Numbered from the stretch's first letter, positions 16,652 through 25,339 are shown. The stretch is 28,714 nt of DNA from Faecimorpha sp963627615 (GCA_963627615.1 CAVGBV010000025.1:1-28714), one strand, 5' to 3'. Numbers and translations: made by a program. The notes: generated by a model not told the origin, from the sequence alone.

Positions 16652-16665
16652 CGTGATATATCACG
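16652..16665. promoter_or_regulatory. Perfect 14-bp palindrome, candidate GntR operator
   Basis: CGTGATATATCACG is its own reverse complement. It lies 20 bases upstream of the enolase-superfamily start and just downstream of that gene's -10 box, covering the expected transcription start. Position and symmetry suit a repressor, most likely the divergent GntR protein. The half-site TGATAT recurs at 16716-16721 across the -35 box of the regulator's own promoter. Confidence 0.65.
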
Positions 16666-16668
16666 CAC

Positions 16669-16697
16669 ATCATATCATATCTAGTATTATATTTCAA
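16669..16697 (-). promoter_or_regulatory. Promoter of the uronate/GH28 operon
   Basis: Minus strand -35 TTGAAA (16697-16692), 17-base spacer, -10 TATGAT (16674-16669). The start point would fall inside the palindrome at 16652-16665. Confidence 0.75.
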
Positions 16698-16714
16698 GTC
16701 CTTAAAAATAACTC

Positions 16715-16743
16715 TTGATATTTTTTTCATTTTTGTGTATGAT
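16715..16743 (+). promoter_or_regulatory. Promoter of the GntR-family regulator
   Basis: TTGATA (16715-16720), 17-base spacer, TATGAT (16738-16743). Divergent from the uronate operon promoter, about 18 bases between the two -35 boxes. Confidence 0.7.
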
Positions 16744-16771
16744 AAAAGAACATAAGAAGGGAGAAAATACT

Positions 16772-17407
16772 ATGCCTCAAACCGCGATTGCCAATCAAGC
16801 CTATGATCTGCTCTATCACAAGATCGTCGCTTGCAGTTATATGCCGGGTCAGCCTCTGAATGAAAAGTTTCTGCTGGAGGAAACGGGAATGGGGCGTACC
16901 CCTGTACGCGAAGCTCTGCTTCGTCTGCAAAAGGAAGGACTCATCGAAATCTTTCCCCGAAAAGGAATGCGTGTCGCCCCATTCAACAAAAAGAATGTCT
17001 CGGATCTGTATCAGGCCCGCAAGCTTTTAGAGCCGACCGTCATGACCTCTTATCTGAGCATGTATGCCAAGAGTACCCTTCTGGACTATCTGGTCCGTTT
17101 TGAAAACAGTACACTTGAGGATCCTCTGACACATTTTGAGCTGGACGCACAATTCCACACCTATCTGATCTCCATCACCCAGAACGATATTCTGATGGAT
17201 ATGTACCATACGCTCATGGTGCAGCAGATCCGCTTGGCTATGTACGCGGATCTTAAAACCCCGGAAGATCGTCCGGAAAGCCTGGCGCAGCACCGTGCCA
17301 TCATCGACGCGCTCCTCCGTGAGAATGAGTCCTATACTCGCGACAGTATCATTCTGCACCTAAACCACTCTCTAGTCTCTTCTCTGACAGCTATCCAGAA
17401 TATCTAA
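16772..17407 (+). CDS. GntR-family transcriptional regulator, FCD (FadR) subgroup
   Basis: DNA-binding regulator whose ligand is probably a sugar acid of the adjacent pathway. The 211 residues have an N-terminal winged helix with the signature GRTPVREALLRLQKEGLIEIFPRKGMRV (41-68) and a C-terminal FCD domain whose usual metal ligands are present: Asp125 and His129 (LDAQFH), His174 (AQHRAII) and His196 (ILHLNHS). The start at 16772 is chosen for the GGGAG site eight bases upstream; the frame is open to 16715, but that lies inside the promoter. Divergent from the uronate operon, a standard arrangement for local control, with a palindrome between them. Confidence 0.93.
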   Translation: MPQTAIANQAYDLLYHKIVACSYMPGQPLNEKFLLEETGMGRTPVREALLRLQKEGLIEIFPRKGMRVAPFNKKNVSDLYQARKLLEPTVMTSYLSMYAKSTLLDYLVRFENSTLEDPLTHFELDAQFHTYLISITQNDILMDMYHTLMVQQIRLAMYADLKTPEDRPESLAQHRAIIDALLRENESYTRDSIILHLNHSLVSSLTAIQNI

Positions 17408-17454
17408 AAGACGCTTTCCAAGGTAGTTTTTCTACCCCGGAAAGCGTCTTTTTT
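17406..17454 (+). terminator. Bidirectional terminator between the GntR gene and the convergent membrane protein gene
   Basis: AAAGACGCTTTCC (17407-17419) pairs with GGAAAGCGTCTTT (17439-17451), with a smaller hairpin GGTAG-TTTTT-CTACC inside the loop, and is followed by a T run. The left arm contains A runs, so it works in both directions for the convergent pair. Confidence 0.88.
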
Positions 17455-18553
17455 ATGCCTGCTGCTGTGTATCCGAATGATACTTAAGATTCAGAAAGGC
17501 CTGTCTGTCCTTATTATATAACTTTTGCAGCTCGTCCGAATATCCGACAACCATATGCGGCTGCTCATTGCTGTAGATGTCAAGCACCTGCTTGGCATCC
17601 TTTTCACTCAGGTTGATGCACTGCATCTTCCCCTCCAGCGGGAACGCACGCAGCTGACTCACTCCGGACCTGCCCCTCTGGCGGTAATAGTACGCCCATA
17701 CGATCTCCTGATTGTCCCAGAGTCTGGCTTTGGTGCCCGCCACATAGACTGTCCAGCGTTTTCCTACCCAAACCTTGGTCTTACCAATCTGCTGTCCCAT
17801 GGAAAAGTCCATCTCAATCGCAGACATATCCAATTCCTGATGCTCCTGCAAATAGGTCTGAATCGGCTTGGAGAAGCCATTGCCGCAGAGCTTGATAATC
17901 TCAACAATCACCAGGATCAACGCAAGCAGAGCGATTCCCATGCCCAGATACAGATCAAAAGGCTCGACTCCTCCAATATGATCTGTATTGATCGTATAGA
18001 GCAGGAATATGTCGTCCTCGTCCTCTTCCATCCCCAGGTCCTCTGTCAGGGTCTCCAGATAATACTGCTTCAGCTCTCCGCCCAGCTTCTCCCAGGTTCC
18101 CTGCACCGTAATCGTTTCCGGCTTGGCTACCGTCCCAGTCGTATCATTCCAATACTCGATCGTATCGTCAATCAGCTGATAAAACGGATCCTGCTTGCCC
18201 TTCGGGACATACAGACTGTAGTAGTACCAATTGGATGTCATATTGATATAATCATCAACCGCATAGAAGCAGATAAAACTGTTTCCGTCCGTAGTACGGC
18301 TTGTACCGCCGTATTTCCGAGTCGTCTCCGTATAATGCTCCACATAGTCAGTAATGATATAATCTACATCCAATCTCACCCATTTACCTTCATATTGGGA
18401 CGGATCCGCGGTCAGATCCATGGTCTGCGGTCCCCGGATCAGGTCAAAAACCGCGAATTTCGTGAAAACAAAACAAAGAACAATCGCGATGACCCCCACT
18501 GCAATCAGAAGGATATTATTTCTCTTTGTATATTTCTTTAATGTGTTCAGCAT
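17453..18553 (-). CDS. Two-span membrane protein of unknown function
   Basis: I do not firmly recognise this 366-residue protein; it may belong to the DUF6709-type proteins of Lachnospiraceae, which I cannot verify. Hydrophobic spans lie at about residues 13-31 and 201-221. Between them is a roughly 170-residue, probably extracytoplasmic domain rich in Tyr, Thr and acidic residues, and after span two a 145-residue cytoplasmic domain (GKTKVWVGKRWTVYVAGT and AFPLEGKMQCINLSEKDA). The start at 18553 has an AGGAGAG site and overlaps the amidohydrolase stop by 7 bases, so they share a transcript. The layout could suit a sensor or envelope protein; no function is claimed. Confidence 0.83.
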   Translation of the reverse strand: MLNTLKKYTKRNNILLIAVGVIAIVLCFVFTKFAVFDLIRGPQTMDLTADPSQYEGKWVRLDVDYIITDYVEHYTETTRKYGGTSRTTDGNSFICFYAVDDYINMTSNWYYYSLYVPKGKQDPFYQLIDDTIEYWNDTTGTVAKPETITVQGTWEKLGGELKQYYLETLTEDLGMEEDEDDIFLLYTINTDHIGGVEPFDLYLGMGIALLALILVIVEIIKLCGNGFSKPIQTYLQEHQELDMSAIEMDFSMGQQIGKTKVWVGKRWTVYVAGTKARLWDNQEIVWAYYYRQRGRSGVSQLRAFPLEGKMQCINLSEKDAKQVLDIYSNEQPHMVVGYSDELQKLYNKDRQAFLNLKYHSDTQQQA

Positions 18554-19320
18554 GAAATCTCTCCTGTGATCAGACGTTTCGCATTCTTCTCCATTACGCA
18601 TTCCAGCTCCTGATCTGTCAGCTGCTCAAACAGCACCGCTTCTACATACATTCCCGGATTGCAGATAGGATAATCCGTTCCAAACAGAAAACGCTCCGCG
18701 CCTACACGGTCCAGACCGGTTCTGAGCATTCCATACCGAAAGAGGCCGGTGCCGGATAAATCCAAAAAGACATTCTCATGCCGTTCCATACGCCGCAGAT
18801 TCTCCTCGTAATCCACTCCGTCTCTGGGATGCGCGACAATAATGGTAAGATGCGGATATTTGGACGCAAAAGCTTCCAGATCCTCATCCGTCGTCGGATG
18901 GACATTCACCGTCATCCCCTTTTCCTGTGCCAGGCTGAAGATCTCTTCCGCCTCCTTGCAGGCATAAGAATTCCACCCCATCATATACGGAACCAGCTCT
19001 CCGATCAAATGAACTCCTTGCTGATCCATCCGCTCGATTTCCTCACAGGACTCCCGGACAAATCCCGGATGAATATGAAATCCCGGCGTATAGAATCCGC
19101 CATAGTATTCCCGAAGGCGCAGCGCCGTATCATTGAGTTCCTGAATCTCTTTCCACGAACTCCCATCCACCTTACGGATCACGGAACCACAGCAATGGGA
19201 GATCCCGGCCCGTTCCAAATCTTCGCGAAAGACGTCCTTATCCGTCACCTGCTGACTGTAGCGTCCGCTTCGCTCCGCTGCCGTCTCAAACGGATGAATA
19301 TGTGCATCGATAATAATCAT
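18547..19320 (-). CDS. Amidohydrolase family protein (amidohydrolase 2 / TIM-barrel metal hydrolase)
   Basis: Predicted cytoplasmic metal-dependent hydrolase or decarboxylase. The 257 residues start with IDAHIHPFE (metal His 7 and 9), then GFHIHPGF, VNVHPTTDEDLEAF, VAHPRDG and the C-terminal LFGTDYPI with the conserved Asp; the order and spacing fit the amidohydrolase-2 family, which includes sugar-lactone hydrolases and aromatic acid decarboxylases. An AAGGAGG site lies seven bases before the ATG. The upstream AT-rich region is shared with the divergent small-protein promoter, and I could not fix a clear promoter. Near the uronate operon a lactonase role is conceivable, but it is a separate transcript with an unrelated partner. 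Confidence 0.85.
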   Translation of the reverse strand: MIIIDAHIHPFETAAERSGRYSQQVTDKDVFREDLERAGISHCCGSVIRKVDGSSWKEIQELNDTALRLREYYGGFYTPGFHIHPGFVRESCEEIERMDQQGVHLIGELVPYMMGWNSYACKEAEEIFSLAQEKGMTVNVHPTTDEDLEAFASKYPHLTIIVAHPRDGVDYEENLRRMERHENVFLDLSGTGLFRYGMLRTGLDRVGAERFLFGTDYPICNPGMYVEAVLFEQLTDQELECVMEKNAKRLITGEISC

Positions 19321-19333
19321 AGCTTCCTCCTTA

Positions 19334-19362
19334 TTGCGGCTGTGCGCAATATATGGTATAAT
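19334..19362 (+). promoter_or_regulatory. Promoter of the small membrane protein gene
   Basis: TTGCGG (19334-19339), 17-base spacer, TATAAT (19357-19362). Divergent from the amidohydrolase gene. Confidence 0.6.
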
Positions 19363-19399
19363 TTATGATATATTTTATAATAGAAAAGAGGTTTTCTTC

Positions 19400-19606
19400 T
19401 TGTTTCAGAAGCTTCCCCGCAAAAGTCTGATTCTGTCTCTGATCCTTGTCGCAATCGGAATCGTTCATATCCTTTATGGAATCTTTGGATCAGAATTCCA
19501 CTGGGTCTGGATTCTTCTATGCTTTGCCGGCGCTGTCGGCAATCTTCTGGCCGAATGGTATCTCACCAACCGCTCCGATTCCGACGAAGGATCCAACGCC
19601 CAATAA
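19400..19606 (+). CDS. Small two-span membrane protein, TTG start
   Basis: A 68-residue protein of unknown function with two hydrophobic segments (LILSLILVAIGIVHILYGIF, and WVWILLCFAGAVGNLLAEW) and a polar, acidic tail. The start is taken as the TTG at 19400 because AAGAGG lies eight bases before it and the promoter -10 box is at 19357; a longer frame from 19334 would start inside the -35 box. Followed within about 15 bases by a strong hairpin. Support comes from having promoter, ribosome binding site and terminator all in place; no family is recognised. Confidence 0.65.
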   Translation: MFQKLPRKSLILSLILVAIGIVHILYGIFGSEFHWVWILLCFAGAVGNLLAEWYLTNRSDSDEGSNAQ

Positions 19607-19618
19607 TCGACTCAAAAT

Positions 19619-19649
19619 AATTCCCCGTCAGACATACCGACGGGGAATT
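19619..19649. terminator. Bidirectional terminator between the small membrane protein gene and ackA
   Basis: An 11-bp perfect stem, AATTCCCCGTC (19619-19629) with GACGGGGAATT (19639-19649), 9-base loop. T-rich sequence follows on the plus side and ATTATTTTG on the minus side, so it serves both convergent genes. Confidence 0.85.
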
Positions 19650-19665
19650 GTTATATCTTTTAGAT

Positions 19666-20862
<1,197 letters not shown>

Positions 20863-20888
20863 CGTTCTGTCTCCTTATATATGTTCTA

Positions 20889-21893
20889 TTACTTCTTCAG
20901 AGCCTGTGCCTGAACTGCCGTGATCGCGACAACACCTACGATATCCTCAGCGGAGCAGCCGCGGGACAAGTCGTTGATCGGAGCCGCAATACCCTGCGTG
21001 ATAGGTCCGTAAGCTTCTGCCTTAGCCAAACGCTGCGCCAGCTTATATCCGATATTACCCGCATCCAGATCTGGGAATACCAATACATTGGCCTTACCTG
21101 CAACGTCGCTGCCCGGCGCCTTAGAGGCTCCTACAGAAGGAACGATGGCCGCATCCAGCTGCAGCTCGCCGTCCAGCTTGATCTCCGGATGCTCTTCCTT
21201 GGCAATCCGAGTTGCTTCCAATACCTTGTCTACATCCGCATGCTTTGCGCTGCCCTTGGTAGAATGAGACAGCATCGCGACGATGGGCTCCTTACCAACC
21301 AGCAGATCAAAGGACTGTGCAGAAGAAGCGGCGATAGCTGCCAGCTCTTCCGGATTCGGGTTCTGCACCAGACCGGAGTCAGCAAAGATGAAGGTGCCGT
21401 CCGCACCGTATTCACAGTTCGGTACAACAATCACAAAGAAAGCGGATACCAGCTTGGTTCCGGGTGCTGTCTTGATGATCTGCAGAGACGGCTTCAGCGT
21501 ATTGGCTGTAGAATGGCACGCACCGGATACTACGCCGTCCGCGTCGCCCATCTTAACCATCATGCAGGCAAAATACATATATTCATGCAGCAGAAGATCC
21601 TTGGCCATCTCATAGGTCATGCCCTTCTTCTGACGCAGTTCTACCAGCTTATTGATATACGCTTCTGTTTTTTCATAGGTTGCGGGATCCACAAATACGG
21701 CTCCACTCACGTCCAGTCCCTGACTGTTCTTTGCAATCTCCTCCGGATTACCGATGATCACCAGGTTCGCGAGCCCTTCCTTCAAAACGGCTGCAGCCGC
21801 CTCAAAAGTACGTCTGTCCATTGACTCCGGCAGAACGATTGTCTTCTTGTCCTGCTTGGCTCTTTCTTTTACACTGTCCAAAAATGCGCTCAT
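20889..21893 (-). CDS. pta: Phosphate acetyltransferase
   Basis: Makes acetyl phosphate and CoA from acetyl-CoA and phosphate, feeding AckA. The 334 residues match the short bacterial Pta form: KKTIVLPESMDRRTFEAA at the N-terminus, DADGVVSGACHSTANTLKP, FADSGLVQNPNPEELAAIA, MLSHSTKGSA, DGELQLDAAIVP, and VLVFPDLDAGNIGYKLAQR near the C-terminus. An AAAGGGAG site precedes the ATG at 21893. First gene of the pta-ackA operon. Confidence 0.98.
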   Translation of the reverse strand: MSAFLDSVKERAKQDKKTIVLPESMDRRTFEAAAAVLKEGLANLVIIGNPEEIAKNSQGLDVSGAVFVDPATYEKTEAYINKLVELRQKKGMTYEMAKDLLLHEYMYFACMMVKMGDADGVVSGACHSTANTLKPSLQIIKTAPGTKLVSAFFVIVVPNCEYGADGTFIFADSGLVQNPNPEELAAIAASSAQSFDLLVGKEPIVAMLSHSTKGSAKHADVDKVLEATRIAKEEHPEIKLDGELQLDAAIVPSVGASKAPGSDVAGKANVLVFPDLDAGNIGYKLAQRLAKAEAYGPITQGIAAPINDLSRGCSAEDIVGVVAITAVQAQALKK

Positions 21894-21944
21894 GGCTTAA
21901 CTCCCTTTCTATACTCAAAACTCGTGCATTGACACGTCATTTTC

Positions 21945-21973
21945 ATTATACTCCAAAAATGGATAAGAAACAA
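21945..21973 (-). promoter_or_regulatory. Promoter of pta-ackA
   Basis: Minus strand -35 TTGTTT (21973-21968), 17-base spacer, perfect -10 TATAAT (21950-21945); leader of about 45 bases to the pta ATG. Confidence 0.7.
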
Positions 21974-21983
21974 GAGGTTTTAC

Positions 21984-22012
21984 TGTACAAATTACTTTTT
22001 TTCGATTATAAT
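21984..22012 (+). promoter_or_regulatory. Promoter of the DUF6062-type gene
   Basis: TGTACA (21984-21989, four of six consensus), 17-base spacer, TATAAT (22007-22012), with a GGAGG ribosome binding site at 22030-22034 before the ATG. Divergent from the pta promoter. Confidence 0.65.
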
Positions 22013-22041
22013 AGAGCTATCTTACAGCTGGAGGTAAAATA

Positions 22042-22788
22042 ATGAAAGAAGAAATCTATACCATTCCTGTTATGGATGGTTTTCAATCGGACTGCGAGTG
22101 TCCTTTCTGCGCCATATATCGTAAACTGGAATCCGACAGCATCGGTTTTGTCCTGAGTCCCTCTTATATGGAAGAAGATGTGCGCGGCCTGACCAATGAA
22201 AAGGGCTTTTGCAAGCTCCATATGAAGCAGCTCTATGACCGCGGCAATTCTCTCGGGCTGGCTCTGATGCTGCATTCTCATCTGAAACACCGAACCGCGG
22301 AGCTGGATCAGACGCTTGAGCAGCTCTCTACCGGAAAGTCCTCCAAGGGATGGTTTTCCAAAAAAGCCCCGGGGGGATCCGACCCTGTACGCACGCTACA
22401 GCAAAAATGGCAGAATTCCTGCTATATCTGCGATCGAATTGAGGATTCCTTCTCCCGGTTCCTTTCGACCTTTTTCCATATGTGGAAAAAGCAGCCGGAT
22501 TTTCGGCAGACTGTACAGGCAGCCCGCGGCTATTGTCTGGACCATTTTCTGACGCTCTACGCTTCTGCCGCAGATTATCTGAAAGGCGATGAGCTGGACG
22601 AGTTCCGCAGCCAACTAAAAAAGCAGGAACAGGATAATCTCGTCCGCGTTGCCGACGAACTGGAGTGGTTTACCTTAAAATTCGACTACCGTTACCAGAA
22701 CGAGCCATGGAAGAACAGCAAGGACGCTCTACCCCGCACCATTCTCAAGGTGAATGGTCAATTTGTTGAAAAAGAAAAGAATTCCTGA
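22042..22788 (+). CDS. DUF6062-type protein with paired CxxC and CxxH motifs
   Basis: A 248-residue protein of unknown function that I recognise from its opening (IYTIPVMDGF, CECPFC, LSPSYMEEDVRG) as the DUF6062 type found in Clostridia. It has two copies of the same pattern: C20-x-x-C23 then C57-x-x-H60, and C127-x-x-C130 then C165-x-x-H168, suggesting two internal repeats each binding zinc or another metal. A charged linker (about 95-118) separates them. No signal peptide or membrane span, so cytoplasmic. It has its own promoter and terminator. The function cannot be inferred from its neighbours. Confidence 0.85.
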   Translation: MKEEIYTIPVMDGFQSDCECPFCAIYRKLESDSIGFVLSPSYMEEDVRGLTNEKGFCKLHMKQLYDRGNSLGLALMLHSHLKHRTAELDQTLEQLSTGKSSKGWFSKKAPGGSDPVRTLQQKWQNSCYICDRIEDSFSRFLSTFFHMWKKQPDFRQTVQAARGYCLDHFLTLYASAADYLKGDELDEFRSQLKKQEQDNLVRVADELEWFTLKFDYRYQNEPWKNSKDALPRTILKVNGQFVEKEKNS

Positions 22789-22791
22789 CAG

Positions 22792-22821
22792 AAAAAGCGG
22801 GGCCGCAGCCCCGCTTTTTTT
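22792..22821. terminator. Strong bidirectional terminator after the DUF6062-type gene
   Basis: A 12-bp perfect stem (AAAAAGCGGGGC with GCCCCGCTTTTT) around a CGCA tetraloop and a run of seven T. It sits between convergent genes and its A-run makes it work for the minus-strand oxidoreductase as well. Confidence 0.92.
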
Positions 22822-22825
22822 ACGC

Positions 22826-23908
22826 TTAAACGTCCAGTCCCCGTTCCTTCAGAATCTCTGATACCAAAACCACCGTATGACTGTCCATCGAACGCTGCAC
22901 AGCCTCCATCACTGCCAGCGTCCGGATCCCCTCACGAAGATCCGGCATGGGCGTCTTGCCCGCGTCCAGACAATCCGCAAAATAATTGATATAGTTCTGA
23001 TATTCTCCCGCGTGATGAGTTCCATTGCCAAACCGGTCATAATACGGCTTCAGATCACTGAAGTCCTCAATCCTGGTTCCCGACGCGCCTTCGCATTCAA
23101 ACTTTGAATAATACTTCAGCTCTGAACCGCCGCGGCTTACGCCCTTGGTTCCGCGAACTGTGCATGAAATCATGGAATCGATCGGACTGCGGAAGGTTGG
23201 AGAAGCATAGCACCCCGTCACACTGGCCGTATGCCCTTCCAGATCCCGCAGCAACACCTTGATGCTGTCCGGGCAATGGATATCGTATTCCAGAGAATTC
23301 TGGCTGACCACTCCGGCGGCATATACCTCTTCTGCCTTCGGCAGATACCAGACTGCCAGATCGAGCGCATGAATCAGGAAATTATACTGCCAGGAGAAGC
23401 CTTTCTGATGACTCCATGCCCTCTGCAAAAACCATCGGGAATCACTGATATACTGCGCCTCAACCGTAATCAGATCTCCGTGTTTACCGGCCTCATAATC
23501 CCGGCGCTGACGCATGGTCGCCTCATAATAACGGGAACTCTGCCCTACCATAACGTATTTTCCGGCAGCGCGCTGCGCGTCCAGAAGCTCCTGCGCCTGA
23601 TCCAAAGACACCATAAGCGGCTTGGTAATGATGACATGCTTGCCCGCAGCCAACGCCATCATAATGTGCCGGGCATGCAGCTGGTCCGGTGTATAGATGC
23701 CGATTACATCGATATTCGGATCCTTCAGCATCTCCTCATAAGAAAGTGTATACTTTGTTAGTCCGAACTCCTGCATTCTCTCATGGCACAGCGCCTCATT
23801 CAGGTCGCATATATTCGCCAGTTCCCACTGATCACTGGCAAGCGCCGCCGATATAATGCTCCTGCCTTCGCCGAGTCCCAGAACGCCCAGTCTCCATTTT
23901 CTTCCCAT
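22826..23908 (-). CDS. Gfo/Idh/MocA family oxidoreductase
   Basis: Predicted cytoplasmic NAD(P)-dependent sugar or inositol dehydrogenase. In 360 residues the Rossmann loop GLGEGR lies at 11-16, followed by ICDLNEA (cofactor-binding Asp), IYTPDQLHARH and the ITKP motif (94-97) that replaces the usual EKP; the second domain has HALDLAVWYLP, and NYINYFADCLDAG near the end. The start is taken at the ATG at 23908, because AAAGG sits nine bases before it; two ATGs at 23917 and 23914 lie too close to that site. It has a strong promoter at 23960-23988 and a terminator at 22792-22821. The substrate is unknown; position next to a GH28 gene suggests a pectin-derived sugar, as inference. Confidence 0.88.
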   Translation of the reverse strand: MGRKWRLGVLGLGEGRSIISAALASDQWELANICDLNEALCHERMQEFGLTKYTLSYEEMLKDPNIDVIGIYTPDQLHARHIMMALAAGKHVIITKPLMVSLDQAQELLDAQRAAGKYVMVGQSSRYYEATMRQRRDYEAGKHGDLITVEAQYISDSRWFLQRAWSHQKGFSWQYNFLIHALDLAVWYLPKAEEVYAAGVVSQNSLEYDIHCPDSIKVLLRDLEGHTASVTGCYASPTFRSPIDSMISCTVRGTKGVSRGGSELKYYSKFECEGASGTRIEDFSDLKPYYDRFGNGTHHAGEYQNYINYFADCLDAGKTPMPDLREGIRTLAVMEAVQRSMDSHTVVLVSEILKERGLDV

Positions 23909-23959
23909 TTTCATCATCCTTTCGGTAAATTATTCCCTGCTCTCGCATCTTGCCGGGCT

Positions 23960-23988
23960 ATTATACTGTATCTTAAATACACCGTCAA
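23960..23988 (-). promoter_or_regulatory. Promoter of the Gfo/Idh/MocA gene with an operator-like palindrome in its spacer
   Basis: Minus strand -35 TTGACG (23988-23983), 17-base spacer, perfect -10 TATAAT (23965-23960). The spacer contains TGTAT-CTTAA-ATACA (23967-23981), an inverted repeat with perfect five-base arms, well placed for a repressor. Confidence 0.75.
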
Positions 23989-24047
23989 GGCTTTTTATTC
24001 TTAAATATTTCTATACTCACCAGGTTTTTATTATCGAATCAAAAAAA

Positions 24048-25313
24048 TTATTCCCAAGCTTTTTCTTTTACCGAAACATTTTTTACAATCATATTCTCAA
24101 CCATGTCTTCAGAGAATCCATTCTCCTGCGCCTCCACCTTAAGGTTCTCAAAGGTAAAATTGGTCAGGTGATACTGGCTGGTATCCGGCTTCACATGAAA
24201 ATATACCTTGCACTTACAGTCGCAATCCCTCATCGTAATGTGATCCGCATAAGACAACGGGATCTCTTTTCGGTCTTTCAGGTCATAGAACTGTGTCCAT
24301 GGATTGATATTGATAAAATGCGCGATATTGCCCTGAACCTGCTCTACGGTGATATATTCGTAGCGCTGCGGTGTATCGGGGCGCATCTTAAGCCATAAAA
24401 GATTGGAGCCTGCCAGTACCTTCAGGCGGCGGACAATGATATTCCGGTTATGAACCGATTCCGAACCGCATGTCAGGCATCCATGACAAAAACCATAGGT
24501 ACAGTCCTCGATGATGATCCTTTCATTCGAGCCGTTTTCAGGCGCGCTGTCTGCCCACGGTCCCTTTCCGCCCTTCAATACTACTGAATCGTCATTGACC
24601 TCCAGATAGCAGTTCTTAACCAGGAAGTCCGAGCAGACATCAATATCGATCGCATCAGTGCTGGGCGCCTTCACCGGCTTGGCCGGAGAAAACACCGTAC
24701 AGTTCAAGTATTTTACATGATGGCATCGATAGATATGGTTCGTCCAGAAATGCGCATTCTGTAAATGCAGATCTGCCACCAGGACATGACTGCTGTTGGA
24801 AATATAGACCAGCCTTGGTCTCTGTTCATCCTTATTGGTGCAGGCTGGGTTCCAACTGCGGCGCAGCCAAAATGCCTTCCAGGAACGCAGACCGTTGCCG
24901 TCGATCACACCATGTCCGCACATGGTAAAACCATCCACTCCGTCCGCGTTAATGAGTGCCGCAAAGTACTTGCAGGTCTCACCCTCGATTCTTGTCTCCA
25001 GAACCGGATAATCGGCAATATCGTCACTGCCCTTGAGCGTTCCGCCCTCCATCACATACAGATGGACTCCCTGGCGGAAAAAGAGCGCACCGGTATAATA
25101 GGTTCCGGCGGGCACTACGATTACGCCGCCGCCCTCAGCCGCCGCCTGATCAATCAATGCCTGGATCTGCTCCGTATGAATCCTTCCGTCATCCAATATT
25201 CCATATTGTGTCAATACATACTGTTTTCCCAGTTCCTCCAGCTCCGGCACCCGTGTATCATAAAACCATGCGTCGATCGGTGTGCCGTCCGGAAAATACT
25301 CCTTTGTACTCAT
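24048..25313 (-). CDS. Glycoside hydrolase family 28 (second copy), no signal peptide
   Basis: Second parallel beta-helix pectinase-like enzyme, 421 residues, only distantly similar to the copy at 11981-13315. It has IVVPAGTYYTGALFF at the N-terminus, GVIDGNGLRSW, STDAIDID (Asp about 220), NDDSVVLKGG (Asp-Asp 241-242), CHGCLTCGSES (His 277, the usual GHG histidine) and LWLKMR (306-311) in place of RIK. The start at 25313 follows a run of G that serves as ribosome binding site; a frame extension to 25328 lacks one. No signal peptide, so cytoplasmic. It is 26 bases downstream of the MATE gene and probably co-transcribed with it. The substrate is likely an oligogalacturonide or rhamnogalacturonan fragment. 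Confidence 0.87.
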   Translation of the reverse strand: MSTKEYFPDGTPIDAWFYDTRVPELEELGKQYVLTQYGILDDGRIHTEQIQALIDQAAAEGGGVIVVPAGTYYTGALFFRQGVHLYVMEGGTLKGSDDIADYPVLETRIEGETCKYFAALINADGVDGFTMCGHGVIDGNGLRSWKAFWLRRSWNPACTNKDEQRPRLVYISNSSHVLVADLHLQNAHFWTNHIYRCHHVKYLNCTVFSPAKPVKAPSTDAIDIDVCSDFLVKNCYLEVNDDSVVLKGGKGPWADSAPENGSNERIIIEDCTYGFCHGCLTCGSESVHNRNIIVRRLKVLAGSNLLWLKMRPDTPQRYEYITVEQVQGNIAHFININPWTQFYDLKDRKEIPLSYADHITMRDCDCKCKVYFHVKPDTSQYHLTNFTFENLKVEAQENGFSEDMVENMIVKNVSVKEKAWE

Positions 25314-25339
25314 ACCTCTTCCCCCCATGATAAGTTTTA

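Noticed and set aside
17525..18541. A 338-residue plus-strand frame opposite the two-span membrane protein gene
   Set aside because: The minus-strand gene has a ribosome binding site, coupled start and membrane spans; the plus frame has none of these.
24000..24047. A terminator after the second GH28 gene
   Set aside because: There is a run of seven T after the stop, but no GC-rich stem before it.
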